Shown here one piece after another: positions 24,045-33,800 of a DNA stretch of 35,304 nucleotides. A program made the translations under genes and the position numbers. The notes below the pieces were generated by a model. It had not been told where the DNA came from. It saw nothing but the letters and a program-made list of their open reading frames with translations, and did not search any database. Every line of letters starts with the position of its first letter. The stretch's first letter is position 1. This stretch comes from Litorimonas sp964425355 (GTDB lineage: Bacteria; Pseudomonadota; Alphaproteobacteria; Caulobacterales; Maricaulaceae), in assembly GCA_964425355.1 (NCBI GenBank), contig CAYRMO010000015.1, forward strand, positions 1-35,304, given 5' to 3'.

Positions 24045-24800
24045 CTAATTACTTAAACCCTCTTCAATCAACTCTTGAAGCCTAGGTGTGTTGGCGCCGG
24101 ATACAAATTCGTCATTGACGATAAAGAATGGTGTGCCAGTCAGAGCTGGAATTTTTTCGGCTAGGGCCAAAGTGTCTCCGATGTGCGCGTCAAGTGAAGG
24201 ATCGGCAATATCCGCGTCGAATTTTCGCATGTCCAAACCAATCTCCTTTGCGACCTCACGGATTTTCTCGCTGGATATGCGAGGCTCTTCCATAAGTGCG
24301 AAATGCATGGACGAATACTTTCCTTGACGAGCAGCCGCTAGCGCTGCTTTGGAGGCATCTCGAGACGTTTTTGTTCTGTCTTCTAAAATTGGCAATTCTT
24401 TAAATATCACCCGAACGTCCTTGCCATATTTCTCAATTGTTTGTTCCACCCATGGCGTTGCACGTTTGCAATAGCCGCAATTATAATCAAAGAACTCAAT
24501 TATAGTGACCTTCGCATTATCTGATCCTATTGATACATCGCGCGGATCATCAAATAACGCGCTTTTGGATTGTTGAATCGCATCTATAGTAGATTGCTTT
24601 CTGAGATTATTTTGTTCGTCTAGCTCTCTCTGTTGAAGTTCAAAAATTGCGTCTCTGATAATTTCAGGGTTCTCAATGATATAGGCTTTTACGATTTCTT
24701 CGATCTCAGATTTGCTCAAATTTGATGTGGGATCCGCATTCGCACAAGAGGATATAGCGAGGCCGCTTGTGATAAGTGCCGAAAGGAGCAAATGTTTCAT
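24045..24800 (-). CDS. DsbA-family thiol-disulfide lipoprotein
   Basis: 251 aa with lipobox ISSC (Cys19), so probably anchored in a membrane facing the periplasm. An N-terminal helical region (about residues 27-85, LSKSEIEEIVKAYIIENPEIIRDAIFELQQ) resembles the oligomerisation segment of ScsC/Com1-type DsbA proteins. The thioredoxin-fold part has the active site CGYC (Cys108, Cys111) in FFDYNCGYCKRATP and a cis-Pro region TGTPFFIV. Proteins of this type act as disulfide isomerases or oxidases in the envelope. It is in the same direction as, and 57 bp downstream of, the BepA-type peptidase gene, so they may be one transcription unit. Confidence 0.92.
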   Translation of the reverse strand: MKHLLLSALITSGLAISSCANADPTSNLSKSEIEEIVKAYIIENPEIIRDAIFELQQRELDEQNNLRKQSTIDAIQQSKSALFDDPRDVSIGSDNAKVTIIEFFDYNCGYCKRATPWVEQTIEKYGKDVRVIFKELPILEDRTKTSRDASKAALAAARQGKYSSMHFALMEEPRISSEKIREVAKEIGLDMRKFDADIADPSLDAHIGDTLALAEKIPALTGTPFFIVNDEFVSGANTPRLQELIEEGLSN

Positions 24801-24857
24801 GACTGTCTCTAATTTTCGATCAGTAGAATGCCGTCTTAAACAAGACGAAAATTAAAT

Positions 24858-26267
24858 CTAGGGATTAAATTGAGCTGTAAGAGGTTTACGCCCTGCACGA
24901 CGACGACCTTTTTTGGTTGCCAATTGCGTTTCCGCCACGACTACGATGTCAGAGGCGCGACGCCATTGTGGAATATTTCGAGGTAAGTCTTCTTGCGCAC
25001 GTTGCGCAAAATCTCGGGCACTATTAATATCTCCGCGTGCATAAAACCGTTCTGCCGTGGCATATTTCGCCAGGGCCTCTTTGCCTTGATGTGCATATAC
25101 ATCTGCCAAAATCCGCCAACCATTGGCATTATAAGGTTCTCTTTGAAGCGCGGCCTTCAACAATTCTTCGGCTTGTATGAAATCGCCGGTGTCTCGCGTT
25201 TCCATTTTGGCTTGAGCCAAGGCAATCATGAGAAGAGGGGCCTCCGGCTTCAAGTCGAGCGCATCTTGCGCGGGACCGATAGCTGCGGAACCTTGCCCGG
25301 ATTCATACAGGATTTGGGCTTTCAATTCGTGAAAATATGGATTTAACGGCTCTTCTTCTATGAGACTATCAATCTCAGCAATTGCGAGTTTTAGATCGGC
25401 TGATTTAAAATAGGCAACAGCGCGGGCATAGCGGCCATATTGTGATTGATCCGCAAGCGGGTACCGTGAATGAACAAGTTGAGGGCCTTCCAAAAATCCA
25501 CGTAATTTTGCCTTCATCATCTCATGTTTATGAAGTTCCTCAGGGGAATCTGTTTTTCCCGTATGTTCAGAATCGCGGACACGTTCGCGCAAAGCGTCAA
25601 TGCGATCAGCAGAGAGTGGGTGACCTCGGAAATATGGATAACGCCTCGCCTGGCTCAAAACTTCTTGGGCGCGAAATTTTTCGAAAAATTCGATTAGGCC
25701 TTCAGCACTTTGTCCGGTGCGCTCCATATATTCGAAGGCATATTGATCCGCAGAGGCTTCGTTTACGCGTGAATAGGCGAGGGCTTCTATGACTCCAAAT
25801 TGTTGTGATCCACCGAGCACAAGGGCGCCGGCTTCCGTTTCACCTGCCAGGATCGCAGCCAAACCAAGTCCCGCCGCAATCAGCAAAGGTCCATAAGCGC
25901 TTCGATTGCCGTAATCTGAACGTACAATATGTCCGCCCGTAATATGTCCCGTTTCGTGGGCAATAACCCCTTTGAGTTGATTGGGATTTCCCGCCTCTAA
26001 AATCAGACCTGAATGTAGAAAGATATTCTGACCTCTTGTAACAAAGGCATTTAGTGAGGGGTCATTTACAAGATATATATCGACCGAGGATGGGCTCAAG
26101 CCCCCAACACGAAGGATGGGGTCCGTAAACTCGCGAAGCGTTTCTTCTATCTCAGTATCGCGCAAAAGAGACTGCGCATTGGCTTGCGCATTCATCATGC
26201 AAAACGCAGAAATAGCCATACACACAAGCCGCATATGCTTAAATAGAGAAGGGGGACGTATAAACAT
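24858..26267 (-). CDS. bepA: BepA-type periplasmic M48 peptidase with TPR domain
   Basis: 469 aa from the ATG at 26267, preceded by a weak AGAG. ATG 26294 and ATG 26234 are alternatives; the last would give a more typical signal peptide start (MRLVCMAISAFCMMNAQANAQ). The peptidase has HETGH (His104, Glu105, His108) and the third-ligand segment NEASADQYAFEYM (Glu170). Residues about 285-455 are TPR-like (PYFHELKAQILYESGQGSAAIG, NANGWRILADVYAHQGKEALA). This matches BepA/YfgC, which degrades stalled outer-membrane proteins and assists LptD maturation at the BAM complex. bamB elsewhere in the window fits the same pathway. It shares the unit with a DsbA-like protein, which is interesting because LptD needs disulfides. 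Confidence 0.88.
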   Translation of the reverse strand: MFIRPPSLFKHMRLVCMAISAFCMMNAQANAQSLLRDTEIEETLREFTDPILRVGGLSPSSVDIYLVNDPSLNAFVTRGQNIFLHSGLILEAGNPNQLKGVIAHETGHITGGHIVRSDYGNRSAYGPLLIAAGLGLAAILAGETEAGALVLGGSQQFGVIEALAYSRVNEASADQYAFEYMERTGQSAEGLIEFFEKFRAQEVLSQARRYPYFRGHPLSADRIDALRERVRDSEHTGKTDSPEELHKHEMMKAKLRGFLEGPQLVHSRYPLADQSQYGRYARAVAYFKSADLKLAIAEIDSLIEEEPLNPYFHELKAQILYESGQGSAAIGPAQDALDLKPEAPLLMIALAQAKMETRDTGDFIQAEELLKAALQREPYNANGWRILADVYAHQGKEALAKYATAERFYARGDINSARDFAQRAQEDLPRNIPQWRRASDIVVVAETQLATKKGRRRAGRKPLTAQFNP

Positions 26268-26372
26268 AGCTACTCTGTGCGGGTAATCACCCAATTGGTC
26301 AAGTTAAGGAGCAGTCATAAATCACTGACAATGACGTTACCAAATTGGCAAAAACGTGAAGAATTTTGGGCG

Positions 26373-29300
26373 TTAGTCTTTCTTTCGTCTTGACCACCAG
26401 CCGCGTTTTTTCTTCTTCACAGACTGAGCGTCCGCCTGTTTAGAGGCGGCTTCAGCTATTGGTTTAGGCTTTTTTTCCGAAACTGGTGGCTTTTCCGGCT
26501 CGGACACCGGCTTTTTTGCCGGGGCCTTACGCCGAGTTGCGGGCTTTGCGGGTTTGTCTTGATCTGCCTCAGCCTTTGCAGGTTTTTTTGGAGCCGCTTT
26601 TTTAGTCGTTTTTGACGACGTTGCGGCTTTGGTGGCCTTGGCTTTAGTGGACTCGGCTTTAGCGGACTTGGCTTTCGTCTCTGACGTCTTCGTTGCCTTT
26701 GGCTTAGCGGGCGCCTTTTTGGTCGCTGTTTTTGGCTTTGCTTCCGCTTTTGGTTTTGTTGGCGCTTTTGGCTTTGCGGGCGCTTTTCGTGTCGACTTGG
26801 CCTTTGTTGGGCTTTTGGCTTTGGGCTTCGCTGCAGCTTTCGACTTTGAAGGCGCTTTTGTTGCCTTTACATCTTCAGACTTAGGCTCGTCCTTTTTAGC
26901 TTTGGCCGTTTTGGACGGAGCTTTTCGTGTCCGCTTTGGTTTTGGCTTCGCTTCTGCTGGGTCTTCTGACGTGACCTTTGCCTTGCTTGGCGCTTTTCGG
27001 CGGCCTTTTGATGAAGGCTTTTTGCTAGCTTCAGCTTCTGCTTTAGACTCCGTTTTTACCTCATCTGTTGCGTCGGTTTTCGGCTTGCGGGTAGGGGCTT
27101 TGCGACGTGTGCTTGATCGTCGAGAGGTCGTTTTTTTATCACTATCTTCTTTCGTCTCTACCGCTTCAGACACTTCACTCTCAGACGGTTCAACATTCCT
27201 GGATTTTCCAGGCGCCGCCCGGCGCCCCGCACGCCGAGGTTTTTTCGCTTTGGATTTTGATGTTGTTTCATCTGCGTCGACTTCGGAAACAGTATCAGCA
27301 TCAGCGTCCTTGGAGGCTTTCGATTTGCGCCTTCTCTTCTGTTTGGGTTTGTCATCTTCAGATGTTTCAGGTGATTTTGACCCACGGTCTTCATTAGGAT
27401 CAATGACGGCTAGCGCATCAAGCGTCTTCGAGTCGTCATTATCCTCATTAGATTGGTTTTCATCACGTCTTGAACGACCACGACCACGGCCGCCTCTGCG
27501 TCCGCGGCGAGACCGGCGTCTGGAAGACCGGCGGGTTGAATCATCGGAACCATCATTTTCGTCTTCAGAGTTTACCCGATCCTCATCATCTTCCGCCTTG
27601 TCTTTATCCGATTTCTTAGGCTTTTTTGAGCCTTTACGTTTCGCTTTCTCAATTTCTTTCTTGAAATCTTGTTCGATTTTAACCAGCGGGTCTTTGCGCT
27701 TGTCTTTGCGTTTTTCAACAACTTCGAGTTCGAAATGCGGACGTGTAAACCCGTCTTCGCCGACGACCTCAGTGAACACATCGGTGATTTGGTCAACTTG
27801 CGTTAACAGGTCACGTTTTTCATTGAGGAGGTAGAGCGCAACATCTTGGGACGTTTTCAAGCGAATCCGCTTGGCTTTCCCGCGAACCGCGAATTCCTCT
27901 ACAGCCCGAATGGCGGCCAGGGCAGAGCTTTCGACTGTGCGTTGTCGTCCAACACCTTCGCAGTGCGGGCATATCGTTGTTGAGCCTTCCAGGAGTGAGC
28001 GGCGGCGGCGCTGGCGACTGATTTCCATCAGGCCAAATTGAGAAATGCGCGAGGTTTGAATACGTGCACGATCACGCGATAGAACCTCTTTCATTTTTCG
28101 TTCGACAGCGCGGTTATTCTTATTTTCATCCATATCGATGAAATCAATAACAATCAGTCCGGCAAGATCCCGCAATCGCATTTGACGTGCTAATTCTTCT
28201 GCGGCTTCTAGGTTGGTCTTGAGCGCCGTGCGTTCAATATTACGTTCTTTTGTCGACCGACCCGAGTTTACGTCAACAGAAATAAGGGCTTCGGTCGGAT
28301 GAATGACAAGATATCCGCCCGATTTCAATTGGACTGTCGATTCAAGCGAGTTTTCAATTTGTTTTTCCGCGCCATATCTCAAAAATAGGGGCAGATCATC
28401 ATCATAGTGCTTCACGAATTTAGCATGGCTTGGCATGAGTGTTTTGATGAAGTTTTTGGCCGTTTCATAGGCTTCGTCACCTTGAACCAGGACCTCTTCA
28501 ATTTCTTTGGTGTAAAGATCACGTATAGAGCGCTTTACGAGATTGCCTTCTTCATGAATGAGCGCTGGCGCGCTAGATTGCATGGTGGTGTCACGAATTT
28601 CCGTCCAGAGGCGAGAGAGATATTCATAATCACGCTCAATTTCTGTCTTAGTTCTTTTAGCGCCAGCTGTGCGCACAATTACGCCCATGCCTTGCGGGAC
28701 CTTCAAATCATTCATGATTGTTTTCAATCGCTTACGGTCAGATCCGTTAGAAATTTTGCGCGAAATGCCGCCACCTCTGGGTGTGTTTGGCATCAAAACA
28801 CAATAGCGTCCAGCGAGTGACAAATAGGTCGTCATAGCCGCGCCTTTATTACCGCGTTCCTCTTTGACAGCTTGTACAAGTAAGATTTGACCGCGCTTGA
28901 TAACTTCCTGGATTTTATATTTGCGGCGCGAAATCCGCTTCCGGCGTTTAGAGGCGACTTTTACCTGTTCATCAGCGACTTCAGCGTCATCTTCATCGGC
29001 GGCGTCATCATCATCTGGATCCAGATTTTCATCACGCTCGTCATCGTCTTCATAATCGTCTTCGTCTTCTTCGTCATCCGAATTGTCATCTTCGCTATCT
29101 TCTAGCTCATCTTCTTCATGATCGAGATCATCATCTTCGCTCTCGTCCTCGTTGTCGTCTTCATCCTCATCTTCAAAGACTTCATCTTTCTTGGTACGAG
29201 ATTTTCGTTTGGCTTTGGCAGCCTTTCTTTTTTCTTCCTCTTCTTCGGCCAGACGCTGATCTTCTTCTTCTTGCTCTTTTAAGGCCTGTTTATCGGCTTC

Positions 29301-29546
29301 GGGAATTTTGTAGTAGTCTGGATGAATTTCAGAAAATGCCAAAAAGCCATGCCGGTTGCCGCCATATTCAATAAAGGCGGCTTGAAGTGATGGTTCGACG
29401 CGTGTGACGCGGGCCAAATATACATTTCCGCGTAATTGCCGCTTATGGCGGCTTTCAAAATCTAGTTCTTCAACTTGGTTCGAATTGACGATGACCACCC
29501 GTGTTTCTTCCGGGTGGGCTGCATCTATGAGCATACGTTTTGTCAT
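26373..29546 (-). CDS. rne: Ribonuclease E
   Basis: 1057 aa from the ATG at 29546, chosen for its GGAGAT ribosome site; an upstream in-frame ATG at 29600 would add 18 residues without homology. RNase E cleaves AU-rich single-stranded RNA and scaffolds the degradosome. The S1 domain (about 35-270) is interrupted by a charged insertion (about 91-208) whose core is almost all Asp/Glu. Catalytic Asp residues lie in LISVDVNSGRSTKE and VIDFIDMDENKNNR. CPHCEGVGR is the zinc-link. From about residue 560 the protein is low complexity: RGGRGRGRSRRD, then long Lys/Ala/Pro/Thr tracts resembling histone H1. The end is KKRGWWSRRKKD with Gly1049-Trp1050-Trp1051, the motif reported to bind PNPase in Caulobacter. 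Confidence 0.95.
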   Translation of the reverse strand: MTKRMLIDAAHPEETRVVIVNSNQVEELDFESRHKRQLRGNVYLARVTRVEPSLQAAFIEYGGNRHGFLAFSEIHPDYYKIPEADKQALKEQEEEDQRLAEEEEEKRKAAKAKRKSRTKKDEVFEDEDEDDNEDESEDDDLDHEEDELEDSEDDNSDDEEDEDDYEDDDERDENLDPDDDDAADEDDAEVADEQVKVASKRRKRISRRKYKIQEVIKRGQILLVQAVKEERGNKGAAMTTYLSLAGRYCVLMPNTPRGGGISRKISNGSDRKRLKTIMNDLKVPQGMGVIVRTAGAKRTKTEIERDYEYLSRLWTEIRDTTMQSSAPALIHEEGNLVKRSIRDLYTKEIEEVLVQGDEAYETAKNFIKTLMPSHAKFVKHYDDDLPLFLRYGAEKQIENSLESTVQLKSGGYLVIHPTEALISVDVNSGRSTKERNIERTALKTNLEAAEELARQMRLRDLAGLIVIDFIDMDENKNNRAVERKMKEVLSRDRARIQTSRISQFGLMEISRQRRRRSLLEGSTTICPHCEGVGRQRTVESSALAAIRAVEEFAVRGKAKRIRLKTSQDVALYLLNEKRDLLTQVDQITDVFTEVVGEDGFTRPHFELEVVEKRKDKRKDPLVKIEQDFKKEIEKAKRKGSKKPKKSDKDKAEDDEDRVNSEDENDGSDDSTRRSSRRRSRRGRRGGRGRGRSRRDENQSNEDNDDSKTLDALAVIDPNEDRGSKSPETSEDDKPKQKRRRKSKASKDADADTVSEVDADETTSKSKAKKPRRAGRRAAPGKSRNVEPSESEVSEAVETKEDSDKKTTSRRSSTRRKAPTRKPKTDATDEVKTESKAEAEASKKPSSKGRRKAPSKAKVTSEDPAEAKPKPKRTRKAPSKTAKAKKDEPKSEDVKATKAPSKSKAAAKPKAKSPTKAKSTRKAPAKPKAPTKPKAEAKPKTATKKAPAKPKATKTSETKAKSAKAESTKAKATKAATSSKTTKKAAPKKPAKAEADQDKPAKPATRRKAPAKKPVSEPEKPPVSEKKPKPIAEAASKQADAQSVKKKKRGWWSRRKKD

Positions 29547-29795
29547 GGTAATCTCCGAGTGCTCGCGCGTGGGCCCTGAAAACAGGTCGCTGCGAGGCAA
29601 AATGTGAATGTATCGGGTTCAGGATAGCCATGCGTGAGCGTCCAGCGAAATTTTCGCTCCGGGCTCTTGGTTCCATATTTTGCATGGCTTGCATAAAAAC
29701 TTTCAAAATGCGGGCCTGACAGTAGGTCAGCCTGCGTGTAAAAGGCGAGCGGGCTCGCATTCGGCCGACTGACTCGCTTTTCTGACGACGCTCTG
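29547..29795 (-). promoter_or_regulatory. Probable long structured 5' leader of rne
   Basis: If the promoter at 29802-29830 is used, the rne message has a leader of about 250 nt. Possible hairpins include GCGAGC-GG-GCTCGC (29745-29758), CTGAC-AGTAG-GTCAG (29716-29730) and the palindrome AGCGAAATTTTCGCT (29644-29658). In E. coli a long rne leader mediates autoregulation; a similar role here is inference. No credible ORF lies in the stretch 29547-29943. Confidence 0.4.
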
Positions 29796-29801
29796 CCTCA
29801 T

Positions 29802-29830
29802 TTTAAACAAGAGCGCAAAGCATTTGTCAG
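29802..29830 (-). promoter_or_regulatory. Candidate rne promoter
   Basis: On the minus strand CTGACA (29830-29825) is followed by a 17-bp spacer and TTTAAA (29807-29802). The -35 is five of six and the -10 four of six relative to consensus. It is divergent from the amidase gene. Confidence 0.4.
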
Positions 29831-29845
29831 AATAAATGTGGTGTT

Positions 29846-29874
29846 ACCAATTTGATTTTACAAGCTAAATTGGT
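29846..29874. repeat. Inverted repeat ACCAATTT-N13-AAATTGGT between rne and amidase
   Basis: Perfect 8-bp arms at 29846-29853 and 29867-29874 in the divergent promoter region. Related short palindromes, CCAATTGG (26291-26298) and CCAAATTGG (26340-26348), occur upstream of the bepA-like gene. A shared regulator is possible but untested. Confidence 0.4.
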
Positions 29875-29943
29875 GCTTTTTTCTGAAATCATATGGGGAA
29901 TGCTAAGACTTTATTCACGATAAAATCTTCATAAGCCGATATT

Positions 29944-30795
29944 GTGAAGTTTTATTTTTGGACAGCCTTACTTGTCTTTTTGGTCTTGCCATTGACGGCA
30001 TGGGCGGAAGTCCCCGTGCCGCGCGTGAAACCCAAGGGCGATGGCGTTGTTCAGCACTCGATTCCGGATAGTTATAATCGTTATGATGGCATTCCCTATC
30101 CGATTTTAAAGCCCGTTCGAAAAGTCGCAAGAAAACCTGTTATCGTCATTGATCCTGGTCATGGTGGGCGAGATCCTGGAGCCGTCGGCGCAAGAGGCAC
30201 AAAAGAAAAAACCATTACAACGGCAGCCGCAAATGATCTGGCCAACCGCTTGCGCCGGACCGGTCGCTATGACGTCATTTTGACCCGTTCGACGGATAGT
30301 TATGTGGATCATGATGATCGTTTGCGCATTGCGCGAAAAGGTCAGGCCGATCTCTTTATATCTATCCATGCTGACTCTACTGGCAGCCGATTGGCCAGAG
30401 GGGCGTCTGTTTATACGCTGGCGGATCGCGCCAAAGGGCGTCAAAAGCGGATTGTCAATAATCAAAACTGGATCCTGGATGTTGACCTTTCCGAGCAAAG
30501 TGATCCTGTTGGGGACATTCTCGTCGACTTGGCTCAGCGAAAAACCAAGTCTCAATCGGACCAGTTTGCGGATATTCTTTTAGGGCAGCTTCAGGGTCAG
30601 ACGCGTTTGATTGGGAATTCTCATCGCCGTGCAGGATATTATGTATTGCTTGCGCCGGATGTTCCCGCGGTTCTGTTGGAATTAGGGTTCCTGTCAAACA
30701 CGGAAGATGAAAAATTGCTCCGAACCCAACAGCATAGGGATAAGATTATGCGCGCTGTTGTACGCTCAATCGATATTTATATGTCAAATCAGTAA
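29944..30795 (+). CDS. N-acetylmuramoyl-L-alanine amidase (Amidase_3)
   Basis: 283 aa, GTG start at 29944, with a signal peptide (MKFYFWTALLVFLVLPLTAWA). Amidase_3 cleaves the amide between MurNAc and the stem peptide. Zinc ligands are His73 (DPGHGG), Glu88 (TKEKTI) and His142 (SIHAD); the catalytic Glu246 is in VLLELGFLSN. The region before the catalytic domain is short (about 40 residues) and lacks the AMIN domain often found in AmiC-type enzymes. It precedes PBP1A and prfB in the same direction, an arrangement common in alphaproteobacteria, so it probably acts in cell-wall remodelling with PBP1A. No activator (EnvC/NlpD-like) is adjacent. Confidence 0.93.
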   Translation: MKFYFWTALLVFLVLPLTAWAEVPVPRVKPKGDGVVQHSIPDSYNRYDGIPYPILKPVRKVARKPVIVIDPGHGGRDPGAVGARGTKEKTITTAAANDLANRLRRTGRYDVILTRSTDSYVDHDDRLRIARKGQADLFISIHADSTGSRLARGASVYTLADRAKGRQKRIVNNQNWILDVDLSEQSDPVGDILVDLAQRKTKSQSDQFADILLGQLQGQTRLIGNSHRRAGYYVLLAPDVPAVLLELGFLSNTEDEKLLRTQQHRDKIMRAVVRSIDIYMSNQ

Positions 30796-30872
30796 GGCGC
30801 TGCCTTTATTATGTGCGTTCAAAGCGGTAATACCTCATTGTTGCCCTATTCGACCTTCAATTGATTCGGACT

Positions 30873-33800
30873 ATGACTGATACACTTTCGCATCATGAAG
30901 ACCCCCAACCCGCGAAAAAGCGCTCGCGCTTTTGGCGGATTGTAAAATGGCTTTTCATTATTGGTTTGGTCGGCGGCCTTATCGCGGCCATCATCATTTT
31001 TGTTTATATCATTAAAGCCACGCGTGACCTCCCCAGTGTCGAAAGTCTTTCGGAATATAGTCCAGCCATTATGAGTCGCGTCCATGCTGGCGACGGAAAA
31101 TTGATTAGCGAATTCAGAACGGAAGCTCGTGTCTTTGTCCCTATCGAAACGGTTCCGACAAATCTGCAACGCGCCTTTATTAGCTCTGAAGATCAAAGAT
31201 TTTACACCCATAATGGATGGGATCCAAAGGGTCTTTTACGGGCGGCAGTCACAGGTGTTCCAAAATATTTTCAAGGCAAGCGCGTCGGCGGCACATCCAC
31301 AATTACCCAGCAGGTCGCGAAAAACTTCCTTGTAGGGGATGAGTACTCAATTGATCGGAAAATCCGTGAAATCGCAATTGCGCGGCGCATGGAAAAAGCC
31401 TTCACGAAAGATGAGATTCTTGAGCTCTATGTAAACGATAACTATTTTGGCCGAGGCGCTTATGGCGTGGCGGCTGCGTCGCTCAATCATTTCGGCAAGA
31501 ATATGGAAGAGCTTACCCTTGGCGAAATGGCTTACTTAGCGCTCATCGTCAAAGGTCCTTCAAATTATGAGCTGGATGTACCGGAAGAAAAAGAATCGGC
31601 GCTTAATCGGCGGCGTTACGTCCTTCGGCGTATGGTCGAGGATGGGTATATTACGCAAGACCAAGCAGATACTGGCAATGCTGAACCCCTAGAATCTGTA
31701 GACCGCCTCCAAGGTGACGAATATCTTGCGGCTGAATATTTCGTCGAAGAAGCGCGCAAGCAAATTTATGAGCTTTATGGTCAAGATGAGCTCTATGAAG
31801 GTGGCCTCTCTATCCGAACGACCCTCGATACAACCATGCAATTAGAAGGCCGCAGAGCGCTTCGCAGGGGTCTAGAGATGATGGATCGTCGTCATGGGTA
31901 TCGTGGGCCTTTGGCTTCTTTTGAAAATATGAGTGACTGGAAACTTAAATTGGCAGATGTTGCAGCGCCTGCTGATATTGGAGATTGGCGTAAATCAGTC
32001 GTTTTAGAGGTTTCGGATAAATCGGCAAAACTCGCTTTTATTCCGCAAAAAGACTGGCCTGAAGACGAAGATTTTGGTGAAGATCAAAGCCGAGGAACCT
32101 TGGCGCTTTCCGACATTGATTGGGCCAAAAAAGCGCTAGCAGATGGGGCCGTTGGACCCGCGTTGAAATCTGTAAAACAGGTTTTGAAAACGGGCGACGT
32201 CATCTTGGTTCAACGCAAGCCCGTAAAAAAGGGCGAGGTACCATCAACAGAATATAATCTTCGCCAAGTTCCCAAAGCGAATGGTGGGTTGATAGCCATG
32301 GACCCGAATACAGGTCGTATATTGGCCTTGGTCGGCGGATATAGTTTTGAACAATCTCAATATAATCGGGCCACACAAGCCAAGCGCCAGCCTGGCTCAG
32401 CTTTCAAACCCTTTGTCTATGCGGCAGCTTTGGGTGAAGGCTTCACGCCAGCCTCTCAGGTCCTCGATGCGCCCTTTGTGATTGAGCGTAGTGATGCTGA
32501 CTGTGAAGACGAAAAGGGCAAGATAGAACTTAGAGAGTCTCAAGAAGAGCGCGATGATACAATCATTGCGGATGAAGTTTTAGACGGCGAAGAGGGTGAG
32601 GAAGAAGAAGAGTGCGAGCGCTTTTATAAGCCAGAAAATTACAATGCAGGTAATTTCTACGGCCTCTCTACACTACGCCTAGGGATCGAAAAATCGCGCA
32701 ATGCGATGACCGTTCGTTTGGCCAATGAAATGGGTATGGCCCCCGTTATGCGCTTGTCCAAGAATTTTGGAATATATGAAGACCCGAAACCGGAGTTGGC
32801 GTGGGCTTTGGGCGCAGGTGAAACAACTCTGATGAAGATGGCGACCGCCTATTCGACAATGATTAATGGCGGCAAAGCTGTTGAACCTCGAATTCTAGAC
32901 CGGGTCCAGGACGGAGACGGGAAGACGATTTATAATGCCTTCGATATTGAATGCCCGGACTGTCAGCAAGATAGTTTTAATGGGGGACCACCGCCCGATA
33001 TTCCGGACACACGGGCCCAAGTCATTGATCCCGTTACAGCCTATCAAATCACCTATATCATGCAGGGCGTTGTCCAGAATGGCACGGGTGCGCGCCTTCG
33101 GTCTCTGGGACGTCCATTAGGCGGCAAAACAGGAACAACCAATGATAGTTTTGACAATTGGTTTATGGGCTTCTCACCCGATCTTGTCGTCGGTGTCTAT
33201 ATTGGTGTCGACACACCTGAACAAATGGGACGAGAAACAGGTTCGTCTTCGGCTGTTCCGATAGTCCAGGACTTCTTGGGGACTGTTCTCAAAGATCAAC
33301 CTAAAGTTCCATTCCGGATTCCCGATGGTGTGACACTCGCACCCGTCAACCGCTCAACGGGCGAACCGACCTTTATCGGGGCACCTGAATTTATACTCGA
33401 AGCCTTTCGTCCAGGTACCGAACCGTCAGTCGGTGGCTTAAGAAGCACAATTGGCTTCGGATCAGGCGGGAACACGCTAGGTGGCGGGTTATTTGGGTCA
33501 GACCTTCCACGTGCTGGTGTGGGTAATGATACCTCTGATGAATTTGATCTTGATGATGATTTTCTCTCAGACGAAGAAACATCTGAGTCTGAGGGCTTAG
33601 CGTCTGTTTTAGATCGGGCCAGCGACGCGGTTGACGACTCAAGGGAAGGCGCGTCTGAAGATGGTTCGGTTGAGGGTGCGTCGGGAGATGAAGCGGGTGC
33701 GTCTGAAGATGGGGCAGAGTCAGATGCCTCTGAAGACGAAGCGGCAACGGAAAACGAAGCTGCCGAGACTACAGATGAGCCCGCGCAGCAATCCGGCAAC

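Noticed and set aside
26629..27834. 401-aa open frame on the + strand opposite rne
   Set aside because: It is the antisense of the Lys/Ala/Pro-rich RNase E tail; biased codons there remove stops. The product is a low-complexity Ala/Phe/Ser/Val string with no ribosome site or homology.
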